NCBI GenBank assembly: GCA_002290555.1
Contig: NEUK01000069.1
Coordinates: forward strand, 1-42,058
Direction of reading: 5' to 3'
DNA length: 42,058 nucleotides
Source: Spartobacteria bacterium AMD-G4
Lineage (GTDB): Bacteria; Verrucomicrobiota; Verrucomicrobiia; Chthoniobacterales; Terrimicrobiaceae
The notes under the pieces were generated by a model. It saw only the letters and a list, made by a program, of their open reading frames with translations, was not told where the DNA came from and did not search any database. The position numbers and the translations under genes are program-made. Positions 1 through 8,112 of the stretch are shown here, piece by piece (position 1 is the first letter of the stretch; each line of letters starts with the position of its first letter).

Positions 1-26
1 GGGGTTAGTTTTTGCCCTTGGGCGGG

Positions 27-150
27 TCAATTTTCCAGAAATTCTTGGATTTTTGGGGTGTAGAGGTCGGGGTCTATCAGGAAGGAATCGTGGCCTTTGC
101 CGGGGTAGTAGTGCCTCCCTGTATCTTGGGAGATGGCGTGTGTGAGATAA
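27..150 (-). pseudogene. C-terminal remnant resembling homoserine O-acetyltransferase / alpha-beta hydrolase
   Basis: After the GNAT gene stop at 154, the minus strand is open in another frame to a stop at 27. About 30 residues there look like the end of an alpha/beta-hydrolase of the MetX type: the element PGKGHDSFLIDPDLY followed by PKIQEFLEN resembles the GHDxFL motif carrying the catalytic His and the closing helix of homoserine acetyltransferases. No matching N-terminal part is visible, because the upstream DNA codes for the GNAT protein in a different frame. I read this as a decayed fragment. A chance resemblance cannot be excluded; the boundary at 150 is approximate. Confidence 0.35.
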
Positions 151-153
151 CGA

Positions 154-1308
154 TTAAACAGCCTTCTCAAAGAGCCCCCACTCGCGGTCGGGCAGGCCGC
201 CAACGATCTGGCAGACCTCGATGATTTCCGCGTTGGTGTCCTCGAGCCAGCCGAGTGTGGCGTAGGTGTAGTGTTTTTTGGCCTCGCAGAATTGCTCATA
301 GACGAGCCATGCGTGGAGACCGCGATCGCGGAATTCGGGAACAACACCCAGCACGGTCTGGCGGCAGGCTTTGATCTTCTGGGTTTTCATCAGAAAAAAA
401 ATGTGCGGGAGGCGGAGCCAGTGGGGGGTGTTTTTGACGGCGGCGAGAATCTCGTTGAAGTTCGGCAGGGTGATCGCGACGCCCGCATCGCGGCCTTGGG
501 ACTCGCCAATCAGGAGCAGCCGGGGATCGGCAATGGCGCGGATATCCTCCGCCGAGTCGAGAAGATCCTCCATGGCGATGGGAACGAATCCCCAATTCCT
601 CTCCAGTGTGGCATTGTAAACTTCGCGAACGATTTTGAGCTCCTCATCGAGGCGTTTGAGCTGAAAGGGGCGCGTCGTGAGGTTGGCCCGCTTCTTGAGA
701 CGCTCAACAATCCGCAAAAACCTTTCCGGAGGATTCTGGAGGTGCAGGGGAAGACTCAAAACATAGAGGGTGCGGACTTTTTTAAAACCCAGCCCTTCGA
801 GCAGGGCGGCGTAGTAGGAGGGATTCCATGGCAAGCCGATAACGGGTTGTTTTTCAAAGCCGTTGAGCAAAATTCCACAGTCGTCGTTGATGCTGGGATT
901 GTAGGGTCCTCGAATGGCTTCGAGTCCGGCCTTGCTCAGAACTTCGGCCGCTTTCGCAAGGAGCGCCTCGGCCACCGCGGGATCGTTCACGCAGTCGAAA
1001 AAACCGAAGAAGCCTGTCTTGTCCTTGTGGTAGTCGTTGTGGGAGCGGTTGACGATGGCTGCGATGCGTCCGACCGGGCGGCCTTCGCGCTGGGCAATGA
1101 AGGCCGTGATCGCGCCGTGGCGACGATGAAAGGTGGAGTCCGGCGCGAGAAACTTCGCGACGCTACCGGGAAACGGCGGCACGAAGGCCGGATCCGTTTT
1201 GTGAATGCTCTCCGCCGTTCTCTCGAACTGCCTCATCTGCGCCGGGGACCGGCAGACGGAAATCGAAAATGTTTTTACGGCGTCCTGGGTTGGCATAGGC
1301 AGGGTCAT
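154..1308 (-). CDS. GNAT-fold N-acyltransferase, candidate bacterial ceramide synthase
   Basis: A 384-residue protein of the large GNAT-related family. It opens with a conserved segment (ISVCRSPAQMRQF, then DPAFVPPF), followed by an acetyltransferase core with GRPVGRIAAIVNRSHN and the element GPYNPSINDDCGIL, and a second GNAT-like half near the C-terminus (VVPEFRDRGLHAWLVYEQF). Its gene directly follows a serine-palmitoyltransferase-like gene. In sphingolipid-making bacteria such as Caulobacter the bacterial ceramide synthase is a GNAT-like protein that N-acylates the spt product, so that role is a reasonable inference here. The ATG at 1308 keeps the conserved N-terminus; ATG at 1296 is an alternative. 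The start lies 146 nt inside the upstream reading frame, so translation may be coupled. The substrate is unproven. Confidence 0.8.
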   Translation of the reverse strand: MTLPMPTQDAVKTFSISVCRSPAQMRQFERTAESIHKTDPAFVPPFPGSVAKFLAPDSTFHRRHGAITAFIAQREGRPVGRIAAIVNRSHNDYHKDKTGFFGFFDCVNDPAVAEALLAKAAEVLSKAGLEAIRGPYNPSINDDCGILLNGFEKQPVIGLPWNPSYYAALLEGLGFKKVRTLYVLSLPLHLQNPPERFLRIVERLKKRANLTTRPFQLKRLDEELKIVREVYNATLERNWGFVPIAMEDLLDSAEDIRAIADPRLLLIGESQGRDAGVAITLPNFNEILAAVKNTPHWLRLPHIFFLMKTQKIKACRQTVLGVVPEFRDRGLHAWLVYEQFCEAKKHYTYATLGWLEDTNAEIIEVCQIVGGLPDREWGLFEKAV

Positions 1309-2503
1309 CAAAAGTTCCCAACTCGCGGGCGAGTTTTTCAAAAATCTCCAGCACGCGATCGAGGTCATCGTCGGTATGGGTGGCCATGAAGCTGGTGCGA
1401 ACAATGGCCTCACCGTAGCGCACGGCTGGGTAGATAGCTGGAGTGGCGAAGATGCCCTCCTCGAAGAGTCGCTGGGTAAAAATAAACGCCTTCGCCTCGC
1501 TGCCGATGAGGATCGGAACAATGGGCGTCTTGGTTTCGCCAATATTGAATCCGATACGCCTGAAGCCTTCGTGCATCTTGCGTGTGTTGCGCCAGAGTTG
1601 GTCAATGCGCCACTGCTCCTCTTGCATGAGTTCGAGAGCTTTTTTCACCGCGCCGACGATGGCGGGCGCGAGGGCGGCCGTGAAAATGAGACAACGGGCG
1701 CGGTGCTTGAGATACTCCACCATCTGGGCATTGCCCGCGATGAAGCCACCCATGGATCCCAAGGATTTTGAGAAAGTGCCCATTGTGATGTCCACTTGGT
1801 CTTGCATGCCGAAGTGATCAACCGTGCCACGACCTTGCCGGCCCAGAACACCGAGCGAGTGGGCCTCGTCGACATAAACAAAAGCCCCATGGCGTTTGGC
1901 CGTGGGAATGATTTCGGGGAGATTGGCAATATCGCCGGACATGCTGAAGACGCCGTCGAGGATCACCAGGCGTCCCGCCTCTTCGGGCACGCGCTTGAGG
2001 CGATTATCCAGAGAGGTGGCTGAATTGTGACGGAACGGAACAAGCCTTGCGGGCGCGAATTGGCACCCATCGATAATGCTCGCGTGGTTCTCGCGGTCGC
2101 AGAGGATGGAATCCCCCTCTTCGGTGAGCGCGATGAGGGCGCCTTGGTTGGCAAAAAAACCTGTGGAGAACAAAATGGAGTCTTCACAACCGAGAAATTC
2201 CGCGATGGCCGCCTCCAACTCGACATGGAGCTTGATCGTGCCGTTGAGCAGGCGCGAGCCGGTGCATCCAGCCCCGTAGCGGCGCGTGGCTTCGCAAGCG
2301 GCCTCGACAACACGCGGATCTTGCGCAAGGCCGAGGTAGTTATTCGACCCGATCATGATTTTGCGCTCGCCCTCGCAGATCACATAGTTGCCGTGGGGCT
2401 CCTCGATCGAACGGAAATACGGATAGAATCCTTGGGCGCGCGCATCGGCGCTGTCCCTGTATTCTCTGCATTTTTGGAAGAGGTCTCTTGGTCTGTTGGC
2501 CAT
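1163..2503 (-). CDS. PLP-dependent alpha-oxoamine synthase, serine palmitoyltransferase-like
   Basis: A fold-type I PLP enzyme of the serine palmitoyltransferase / 8-amino-7-oxononanoate synthase / KBL family, which joins an acyl thioester to an amino acid with loss of CO2. Numbering from ATG at 2503: NNYLGLA at 54-60, cofactor-stacking His140, VDEAHSLGVLG with Asp212 and His215, and Schiff-base Lys246 in GTFSKSLGSMGGF. At 446 residues it is about 40 longer than usual; the extra tail is read in a second frame over the start of the downstream acyltransferase. No biotin genes are nearby and the partner is a GNAT acyltransferase, which favours a sphingoid-base role over biotin synthesis. An in-frame GTG at 2527 is an alternative start; neither has a Shine-Dalgarno sequence. 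Confidence 0.85.
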   Translation of the reverse strand: MANRPRDLFQKCREYRDSADARAQGFYPYFRSIEEPHGNYVICEGERKIMIGSNNYLGLAQDPRVVEAACEATRRYGAGCTGSRLLNGTIKLHVELEAAIAEFLGCEDSILFSTGFFANQGALIALTEEGDSILCDRENHASIIDGCQFAPARLVPFRHNSATSLDNRLKRVPEEAGRLVILDGVFSMSGDIANLPEIIPTAKRHGAFVYVDEAHSLGVLGRQGRGTVDHFGMQDQVDITMGTFSKSLGSMGGFIAGNAQMVEYLKHRARCLIFTAALAPAIVGAVKKALELMQEEQWRIDQLWRNTRKMHEGFRRIGFNIGETKTPIVPILIGSEAKAFIFTQRLFEEGIFATPAIYPAVRYGEAIVRTSFMATHTDDDLDRVLEIFEKLARELGTFDDPAYANPGRRKNIFDFRLPVPGADEAVRENGGEHSQNGSGLRAAVSR

Positions 2504-2612
2504 CAGATTAGTCGGAAAGATTTGCACCTGCGCAAGAGAAGTAAATCATTTTTCGAGCTTCTTGGGATAGGTGTTATATTTAGTTCTTACATACGCCCAA
2601 GGCCGATCAAAA

Positions 2613-2633
2613 GGATGCAGAAATCCTGCATCC
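2613..2633 (-). terminator. Hairpin terminator after the beta-CASP gene
   Basis: GGATGCAG pairs with CTGCATCC across a 5-nt loop. On the minus strand it begins 2 nt after the stop codon of the upstream metallo-hydrolase and is followed by TTTT. It probably separates that gene from the downstream spt-like gene, although the U-tract is short. Confidence 0.55.
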
Positions 2634-2634
2634 C

Positions 2635-4008
2635 TCACCCGAGGGAATAGCTGCGACCGGGTTCTGGAATGATCACCTCCGCGTCGGGGAGTTCCCGGAA
2701 GAGCGACAATTGAAACCAATCGAGCGCGGGACGGTCGCCGTGCACGAGCACGATTTTGGAGGGGCGGAGAAGCGTGGCGTAGTTGCGAAGGTTCTCCCGG
2801 TTTGTGTGGGCGCTGAAGCTAAACTCGCGCACATCGCACAGGAGCGGAATGGGCGGGTGATCTTTGTCAAGGACGATCTCGGTTCCCGAAGCAGCCTGAC
2901 GAATGCGGGCAGAAGGGGAGGCCGGGTCGGAATAGCCCACGAAAAACAAGTGCTGGGACGGGTCGCCGAGAATCTTGCGAGCGAAAATATTGGAAAGCGT
3001 GTGCTCGGTCATCATGCCGCTGGAGAGGGCATAGATCGCGCGCTTGCGGGGTTGGACGCTTTGGATTTCCCGTCCTGAGAGGACATAGGGAGCCATCTCC
3101 TGAAGCAATTGCAGCTCGGGGTAATTCCGCACAGAGGTCGCCGCCATGGCGTCATAAACGGTGGTCACTTTCACGCTGAGGCCGCCGATGTAGATCGGGA
3201 TATTGCCGATTTCGCCGCGCAAGCGCATCTGCCAGAGTAGTGCCAGAACCTCTTGGGTCTTGCCGAGCGCGAAGACGGGAAGCGTCACCGTGCCACCTCC
3301 CGCGATGGCCTCGCAGACGGCCTTTGAGAAACGCTCCTCCTCGTTCGCCCGTGAGAAGCCGACGGGTGTGGGAGAGTCGCCCCGAGTGGTTTCCATGAGC
3401 AAATAGTCGACACCCTCCTCGGGAAATTCCGCCCCTTTCATGATCGTCTGGTTCTCGAAATTCACATCGCCCGTGTAGAAAAACGATTTCCCTGCATGAC
3501 GAATGAGAACGCCCACTGAGCCGAGAATGTGGCCTGCGTGGTAGAACTCGAAGGTCACATCGTTGTCGTTGTCGCTCAATTCGCCGGCGAGATTCCGTCG
3601 TTCGCGAAGGCGGCAACGCACCCAGGCCTGCTGGCAGAGATCCACACCACGGTGGGTGTAGAGGGGATACTCCATGAGCTTCAATTCCTCGCGCTGGCGC
3701 GTCATGACATTCACGGAATTGTGGAGCATGATATCGGCGATGGCGGCGGTGCCCTCGGTCATGAAAACCGCGCACTGTGGCTCCCGGCGGGTCAGAACGG
3801 GTAGCGAGCCGACATGGTCCTGATGCGCGTGGGTGACAATGATCGCGTCCACTATTCCCTGTGGGATGGATGCCAGATTCGGAGTGGAGCCGAGGCCGTC
3901 GAGCTTCGGATCGGATCCGGCGTCGAGTATGATATTTTTACCTCCGACCCGCAGCCAATAACAATTCGAGGCGATTCCCAAGTAACGGGTCAGATTAACA
4001 AATTCCAT
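2635..4008 (-). CDS. Metallo-beta-lactamase / beta-CASP hydrolase, putative RNA-processing exonuclease
   Basis: A 457-residue MBL-fold protein with a beta-CASP insertion, the architecture of RNA-processing nucleases (YsgA/CPSF-73 and RNase J relatives). The zinc motif HxHxDH is His60-Ala-His62-Gln-Asp64-His65. Further ligands appear as HAGHILGS and YTGDVNFEN, the beta-CASP block carries GGTVTLPVFALGKTQEVL, and the C-terminal motifs are FSFSAHTNRENL and LVHGD. It is predicted to be cytoplasmic. The gene stands alone between two hairpins. ATG at 4008 gives a standard N-terminus. RNA is the likely substrate by family, but this is not shown by the sequence. Confidence 0.85.
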   Translation of the reverse strand: MEFVNLTRYLGIASNCYWLRVGGKNIILDAGSDPKLDGLGSTPNLASIPQGIVDAIIVTHAHQDHVGSLPVLTRREPQCAVFMTEGTAAIADIMLHNSVNVMTRQREELKLMEYPLYTHRGVDLCQQAWVRCRLRERRNLAGELSDNDNDVTFEFYHAGHILGSVGVLIRHAGKSFFYTGDVNFENQTIMKGAEFPEEGVDYLLMETTRGDSPTPVGFSRANEEERFSKAVCEAIAGGGTVTLPVFALGKTQEVLALLWQMRLRGEIGNIPIYIGGLSVKVTTVYDAMAATSVRNYPELQLLQEMAPYVLSGREIQSVQPRKRAIYALSSGMMTEHTLSNIFARKILGDPSQHLFFVGYSDPASPSARIRQAASGTEIVLDKDHPPIPLLCDVREFSFSAHTNRENLRNYATLLRPSKIVLVHGDRPALDWFQLSLFRELPDAEVIIPEPGRSYSLG

Positions 4009-4114
4009 GAGCGGCCAAGGTGCGGGAGGAAGACCAGTTCCTCAATGTTAAAATCTGGAAAACTGAGAAAGAACCCGCTTGTCGAAATGCGCCGAGGGTT
4101 TTTTCGAGATAGGA

Positions 4115-4156
4115 AAACACCTCGGCGGATTTGTGTGTCCGCCGAGGTGTTTTTTT
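4115..4156 (-). terminator. Strong bidirectional hairpin terminator downstream of ahcY
   Basis: ACACCTCGGCGGA and TCCGCCGAGGTGT form a perfect 13-bp stem with an 8-nt loop between the ahcY stop (4173) and the next minus-strand gene (start 4008). Four T follow the stem on the minus strand and eight T on the plus strand, so it can work in both directions and looks stronger in the direction opposite to the flanking genes. Confidence 0.85.
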
Positions 4157-4172
4157 GATTCCGGACTATTTT

Positions 4173-5687
4173 TTAGTAGCGGTAGTGCTCGGGCTTGTAA
4201 GGGCCTTCGGACGGCACGCCGAGGTATTCGGCCTGGCTCTTGGTGAGCTTGGTGAGGATGACGCCGATTTTATCGAGGTGCACGCGGGCGACTTCCTCAT
4301 CGAGCTTCTTGGGCAGGCGATAGACGGTGTTTTTGTATTTGTCCTTGTTCTGCCAGAGGTCGATTTGGGCGAGCGTCTGGTTGGTGAAGGAAGTGGACAT
4401 CACGAAGCTCGGATGGCCTGTGGCGCAACCGAGGTTCACGAGGCGGCCGTCGGCAAGCATGTAGATGCTCTTCTTGCCGCCGGGCAAGTAGTAGCGGTCG
4501 TATTGCGGCTTGATGGTCTCGCAGCGGATGCCTTTGTGTTTTTTGAGCTGCTCGACTTGGATTTCGTTGTCGAAGTGGCCGATGTTGCAGACGATCGCTT
4601 GGTCTTTCATCGCGAGCATGTGCTGGAGCGTGATGATGTCTTTGTTGCCGGTGGTGGTGACATAGATGTCGCCGACGCCGAGCGTGCTCTCAATGGTGTT
4701 CACTTCGAAGCCTTCCATGGCGGCCTGAAGGGCGTTGATGGGGTCGATTTCGGTGACAACCACGCGGGCGCCGTAAGCGCGGAGCGAGTGGGCGCTGCCT
4801 TTGCCGACATCGCCATAGCCACACACGACGGCAACTTTCCCGGCGATCATGACATCGGTCGCGCGCTTGAGACCGTCGGCGAGGGACTCGCGGCAGCCGT
4901 AGAGGTTGTCGAATTTGGACTTGGTGACCGAGTCATTCACATTGATGGCTGGAACGAGGAGTTTGCCAACCTCGGCGAGTTGATAGAGGCGATGGACGCC
5001 GGTTGTGGTTTCCTCGGAGACACCTTTCCAAGCTTTTGCCACCTTGGTCCAATAGCCGGGGCGCTCCTCGGCGATGCGGCGCAGGAGCGACTTCACTACG
5101 GAGACTTCATGGTTTTCGGCGGGCTGGTAGGCCCACTTATCGCCTTTTTCGAGTTCGGCGCCTTTGTGGATGAGGAGGGTGACATCGCCGCCGTCATCGA
5201 CAACGAGTTGCGGGCCGAGGTTGCCAGGGAAGGTGATAGCCTTGAGGGTGAGTTCCCAATATTCTTCGAGGGTCTCGCCTTTCCAGGCAAAAACGGGCGT
5301 GCCGGTCTCAGCAATGGCCGCGGCGGCGTGGTCCTGAGTCGAAAAAATGTTGCAGCTCGCCCAACGGACATCGGCGCCGAGGTCAACCATCGTCTCGATG
5401 AGAACCGCTGTCTGGATCGTCATGTGGAGCGATCCGGTCACGCGAACGCCTTTGAGGGGCTTTTGCTTGGAGTATTTCTTGCGGATAGCCATGAGGCCGG
5501 GCATCTCATGCTCGGCAACATTGATTTCCTTGCGTCCCCAGTCGGCCAGCGTGATGTCGGAAACGATGTAATCCGCGCCCTTCGGGGTGGCAGCGGCATA
5601 TTTTGCGAGGTTGGCAGTCGCGGCAGTGAGTTCGGCAAGAACGGCAGCGGCGGTGTTTTTTGATTTAGAAGCGGATTTGGTAGCCAT
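4173..5687 (-). CDS. ahcY: Adenosylhomocysteinase (S-adenosylhomocysteine hydrolase)
   Basis: A 504-residue NAD-dependent enzyme that splits S-adenosylhomocysteine into homocysteine and adenosine, removing the product inhibitor of methyltransferases. Visible features: [16 protein letters not shown] at 111-126, the NAD-binding motif GYGDVGKG at 290-297, and the C-terminal PEHYRY, which enters the neighbouring subunit's cofactor site. The roughly 40-residue insertion around 150-200 is typical of the long bacterial form. The first 35 residues are a low-complexity Ala/Thr/Lys stretch. metK lies 154 nt upstream on the same strand, so both are likely controlled with the SAM cycle. A strong terminator follows. 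Confidence 0.97.
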   Translation of the reverse strand: MATKSASKSKNTAAAVLAELTAATANLAKYAAATPKGADYIVSDITLADWGRKEINVAEHEMPGLMAIRKKYSKQKPLKGVRVTGSLHMTIQTAVLIETMVDLGADVRWASCNIFSTQDHAAAAIAETGTPVFAWKGETLEEYWELTLKAITFPGNLGPQLVVDDGGDVTLLIHKGAELEKGDKWAYQPAENHEVSVVKSLLRRIAEERPGYWTKVAKAWKGVSEETTTGVHRLYQLAEVGKLLVPAINVNDSVTKSKFDNLYGCRESLADGLKRATDVMIAGKVAVVCGYGDVGKGSAHSLRAYGARVVVTEIDPINALQAAMEGFEVNTIESTLGVGDIYVTTTGNKDIITLQHMLAMKDQAIVCNIGHFDNEIQVEQLKKHKGIRCETIKPQYDRYYLPGGKKSIYMLADGRLVNLGCATGHPSFVMSTSFTNQTLAQIDLWQNKDKYKNTVYRLPKKLDEEVARVHLDKIGVILTKLTKSQAEYLGVPSEGPYKPEHYRY

Positions 5688-5690
5688 GAA

Positions 5691-5829
5691 GTTTTAAGAA
5701 TTAAGTTTTAGGTTGTTGTAGTTTGGGTGTCGCTGGGCTTTGGTGCGGTTTGTGGATGGGAGAGGAGACTTTGGTCTTCCGAATCAAGCGCGGCGCGGGA
5801 GCGCCAACTTAAGCCTTAATTCTTAAAAC
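5691..5829. repeat. Inverted repeat framing the metK-ahcY intergenic region
   Basis: GTTTTAAGAATTAAG at 5691-5705 is perfectly mirrored by CTTAATTCTTAAAAC at 5815-5829, and the match continues imperfectly about 10 nt further inward. The 109 nt between them include a small GGCGC-TCCC-GCGCC hairpin. The pair lies within a few bases of the ahcY start and the metK stop. It could be a long stem-loop in the metK-ahcY leader or the ends of a small MITE-like element; I see no clear target-site duplication. Confidence 0.6.
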
Positions 5830-5841
5830 TCGTCTTTATCC

Positions 5842-7038
5842 TCAGCGCGCTGCTTTTTTCAAAGCCGCCGCCTTGTCGGTCTTCTCCCATGTGATTTCTT
5901 TGTCTTCCTTGCCGAAGTGACCGTAGTTGGTGGTCTTGCTGTAGATCGGGCGGAGGAGGTTGAGTTGGGTGACGATGTCGGCGGGTTTGAAGGAGAAGAC
6001 GGTTTTGACGGCTTTCTCGATGTTTTCCTCGTTCACTGTGTGTGTGCCGAAGGTGTCGATGTGGATGCTCACGGGTTGTGGGTGGCCGATGGCGTAGGCG
6101 AATTGAACTTCACAACGGTCGGCGAGACCGGCAGCGACGACATTTTTCGCCACGTAGCGGCCCATGTAGGCGGCGCTGCGGTCGACTTTGGATGGATCTT
6201 TTCCTGAAAAAGCGCCTCCGCCGTGACGGCCCATGCCGCCGTAAGTGTCCACGATGATTTTACGGCCGGTGAGCCCGGAATCGCCTTGAGGTCCGCCAAT
6301 GACGAAGCGGCCTGTTGGATTGATGAGAAATTCGGTGGATGCGTCGAGGAAGTCCTTCGGAATCACCTTGCGAATGATATTTGCGATGAGAAATTTGCGG
6401 ATCTCTTCGGTTTCAACATCGTCTGTGTGCTGGGTCGAAATCACGACATTGGTCACGCGCACGGGCTTGCCGTCTTGGTAAAGAACGGAGACTTGGCTCT
6501 TCGCGTCGGGGCGGAGCCATTTCACCTTGCCGGCTTTGCGGATGGCGGTGAGCTCCCGACCGAGGCGGTGGGCAAACATGATCGGAGCAGGCATGAGCTC
6601 GGGAGTCTCGTTGCAGGCATATCCAAACATGAGGCCTTGGTCTCCCGCGCCCTGTTCAGCAGTGGCTTTGCCCTTGGCTTTCTTGGAGTCCACGCCTTGC
6701 GCGATGTCTGCGCTCTGGGCGGTAAGGAGGTTGGAAATGAAGACACGGTCGGCGTGGAAGACATCGTCGTTGTTGGTGTAGCCGATACCGCGAATGGCTT
6801 CGCGAACGATCGAGCCGACATTCAAAACGGAGTCAAGGGCAGCGCCTTTGATTTTTGGGATCGTGATCTCACCACCTACGACGACGGTATTGCTTTTCAC
6901 GAAGGTCTCGCAAGCAACACGGCTGGTTTTGTCGATCGTGAGGCAGGCGTCGAGGATGGCGTCGGAAATGGTGTCGCAGACTTTATCGGGATGGCCTTCG
7001 CCAACGGATTCGGATGAAAAGATGTAACGGCGTGACAT
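5842..7038 (-). CDS. metK: S-adenosylmethionine synthetase
   Basis: A 398-residue methionine adenosyltransferase making SAM from methionine and ATP. The N-terminus [21 protein letters not shown] is the family signature with the catalytic His in [17 protein letters not shown] and [16 protein letters not shown] are the two classic MetK signatures. The ATG at 7038 begins this conserved segment; an upstream in-frame ATG at 7086 would add 16 unlike residues and is rejected. It reads toward ahcY and is divergent from the ArsR-methyltransferase regulator, whose palindromic site lies about 57 nt upstream. No SAM riboswitch is visible in the short leader. Confidence 0.97.
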   Translation of the reverse strand: MSRRYIFSSESVGEGHPDKVCDTISDAILDACLTIDKTSRVACETFVKSNTVVVGGEITIPKIKGAALDSVLNVGSIVREAIRGIGYTNNDDVFHADRVFISNLLTAQSADIAQGVDSKKAKGKATAEQGAGDQGLMFGYACNETPELMPAPIMFAHRLGRELTAIRKAGKVKWLRPDAKSQVSVLYQDGKPVRVTNVVISTQHTDDVETEEIRKFLIANIIRKVIPKDFLDASTEFLINPTGRFVIGGPQGDSGLTGRKIIVDTYGGMGRHGGGAFSGKDPSKVDRSAAYMGRYVAKNVVAAGLADRCEVQFAYAIGHPQPVSIHIDTFGTHTVNEENIEKAVKTVFSFKPADIVTQLNLLRPIYSKTTNYGHFGKEDKEITWEKTDKAAALKKAAR

Positions 7039-7094
7039 GGGATTATTTGGGTTTGGGTTGATGTTGAGCTTTACGTATCTTCGCATCGGAATAT

Positions 7095-7109
7095 ATTGAT
7101 ATGTTCAAT
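7095..7109. promoter_or_regulatory. Palindrome at the divergent metK / regulator start, candidate SahR-type operator
   Basis: ATTGA-TATGT-TCAAT is a 15-bp interrupted palindrome between the divergent genes. It ends inside the regulator's own ATG (7108-7110) and lies 57-71 nt upstream of metK. Dimeric ArsR-family proteins bind such palindromes, so control of metK-ahcY and autoregulation are both plausible. No binding data support it. Confidence 0.5.
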
Positions 7110-8028
7110 GGCGTCAATCCTGAAATATCTCCGTGTTTTGTCGGACCCGATCCGGTTGCGACTGCTGTTGTTGTTGATGGAAGAGGAACTCACGGTGGCA
7201 GAGCTGCAGGAAATCCTTGGTCTGGCGCAGTCGCGTATCTCGACGAGCTTGGCGCAGCTCAAGCGCGAGGAGTTGGCGAAGGATCGCCGTGTTGGAAAAA
7301 ACATTTTCTACTCGGTGGGGGAGGACTTGGGAGAAGCCACCTTGGCCATCCTGGAAGCGGCACGGGCGGAACTCAAGGAGGCGGCGACGGACAAAGCGCA
7401 CCTCGCTTTCACCCTCAAAAAACGCAAGGACCGGGCGGCGGAATATTTCAACAAGCTGGCAGGAAAATTTGGTCGCGCCTATGTGCCAGGTCGCTCGTGG
7501 GAGGCGCTCTCGCACGGACTCCTGCGCCTGCTGCCGCCGATGATCATCGCCGACCTCGGTGCCGGCGAGGGAACACTCTCGCAACTGCTGGCACGGACAT
7601 CGAAGAAGGTCATCGCTATTGATAATTCCGAGAAGATGGTTGAGTTCGGCGCGGCGCTTGGGAAGGAGCATGGTTTTTCCAACCTCGAATATCGGCTTGG
7701 CGACATCGAGGATCCGCCGATCGATACGAACTCGGTGGATGTGGCGCTCTTCAGCCAGGCGTTGCATCATGCCGCCGTTCCCCAGCGCGCCATGGATGCG
7801 GCCCATCGGATTCTCAAACCCGGCGGGCGCGTGTTGATTCTCGATTTACTGAGCCACACCCACGAGCAGGCCCGAGAGCTTTATGGACACGTCTGGCTCG
7901 GATTTTCTGAAATCGAACTTCATCGCCTGATGAAAAAGGCAGGGTTCTCCAAGATCGAATCCTCCGTTGTTTCGCGCGAGACAGACGCACCATTTTTCCA
8001 AACCGTGCTCGCAGCAGGCACCAAATGA
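7108..8028 (+). CDS. ArsR-family regulator fused to SAM-dependent methyltransferase domain (SahR-like)
   Basis: A 306-residue two-domain protein. Residues 1-85 are an ArsR/SmtB winged helix (LRVLSDPIRLRLL, then LTVAELQEILGLAQSRISTSLAQLKREEL). No metal-binding cysteine cluster is seen. The rest is a class I methyltransferase fold with SAM motif I IADLGAGEG, then VIAIDNSEKM, the late strand VDVALFSQALHH and LKPGGRVLILDL. SahR in Proteobacteria is an ArsR-type repressor that senses S-adenosylhomocysteine and controls SAM-cycle genes; the position opposite metK-ahcY makes this function likely here by inference. ATG at 7108 is preferred over an upstream TTG at 7096. No Shine-Dalgarno is present and the candidate operator overlaps the start codon. 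Confidence 0.85.
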   Translation: MASILKYLRVLSDPIRLRLLLLLMEEELTVAELQEILGLAQSRISTSLAQLKREELAKDRRVGKNIFYSVGEDLGEATLAILEAARAELKEAATDKAHLAFTLKKRKDRAAEYFNKLAGKFGRAYVPGRSWEALSHGLLRLLPPMIIADLGAGEGTLSQLLARTSKKVIAIDNSEKMVEFGAALGKEHGFSNLEYRLGDIEDPPIDTNSVDVALFSQALHHAAVPQRAMDAAHRILKPGGRVLILDLLSHTHEQARELYGHVWLGFSEIELHRLMKKAGFSKIESSVVSRETDAPFFQTVLAAGTK

Positions 8029-8112
8029 GCCAATGCGATGGTTCGAGGCCCTTTTTATCCTCGCCAACCCTTCAGGCAGACGCGTAGAAAGGACGAGCTT
8101 TTCTCTAAAATT

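Noticed and set aside
4131-5663. 510-codon open frame antisense to ahcY
   Set aside because: ahcY is unmistakable on the other strand; the antisense translation has biased composition and no motifs.
7039-7095. SAM or SAH riboswitch before metK/ahcY
   Set aside because: The metK leader is too short and the 154-nt ahcY leader lacks the SAH riboswitch core sequences; the inverted repeat there does not fit a known class.
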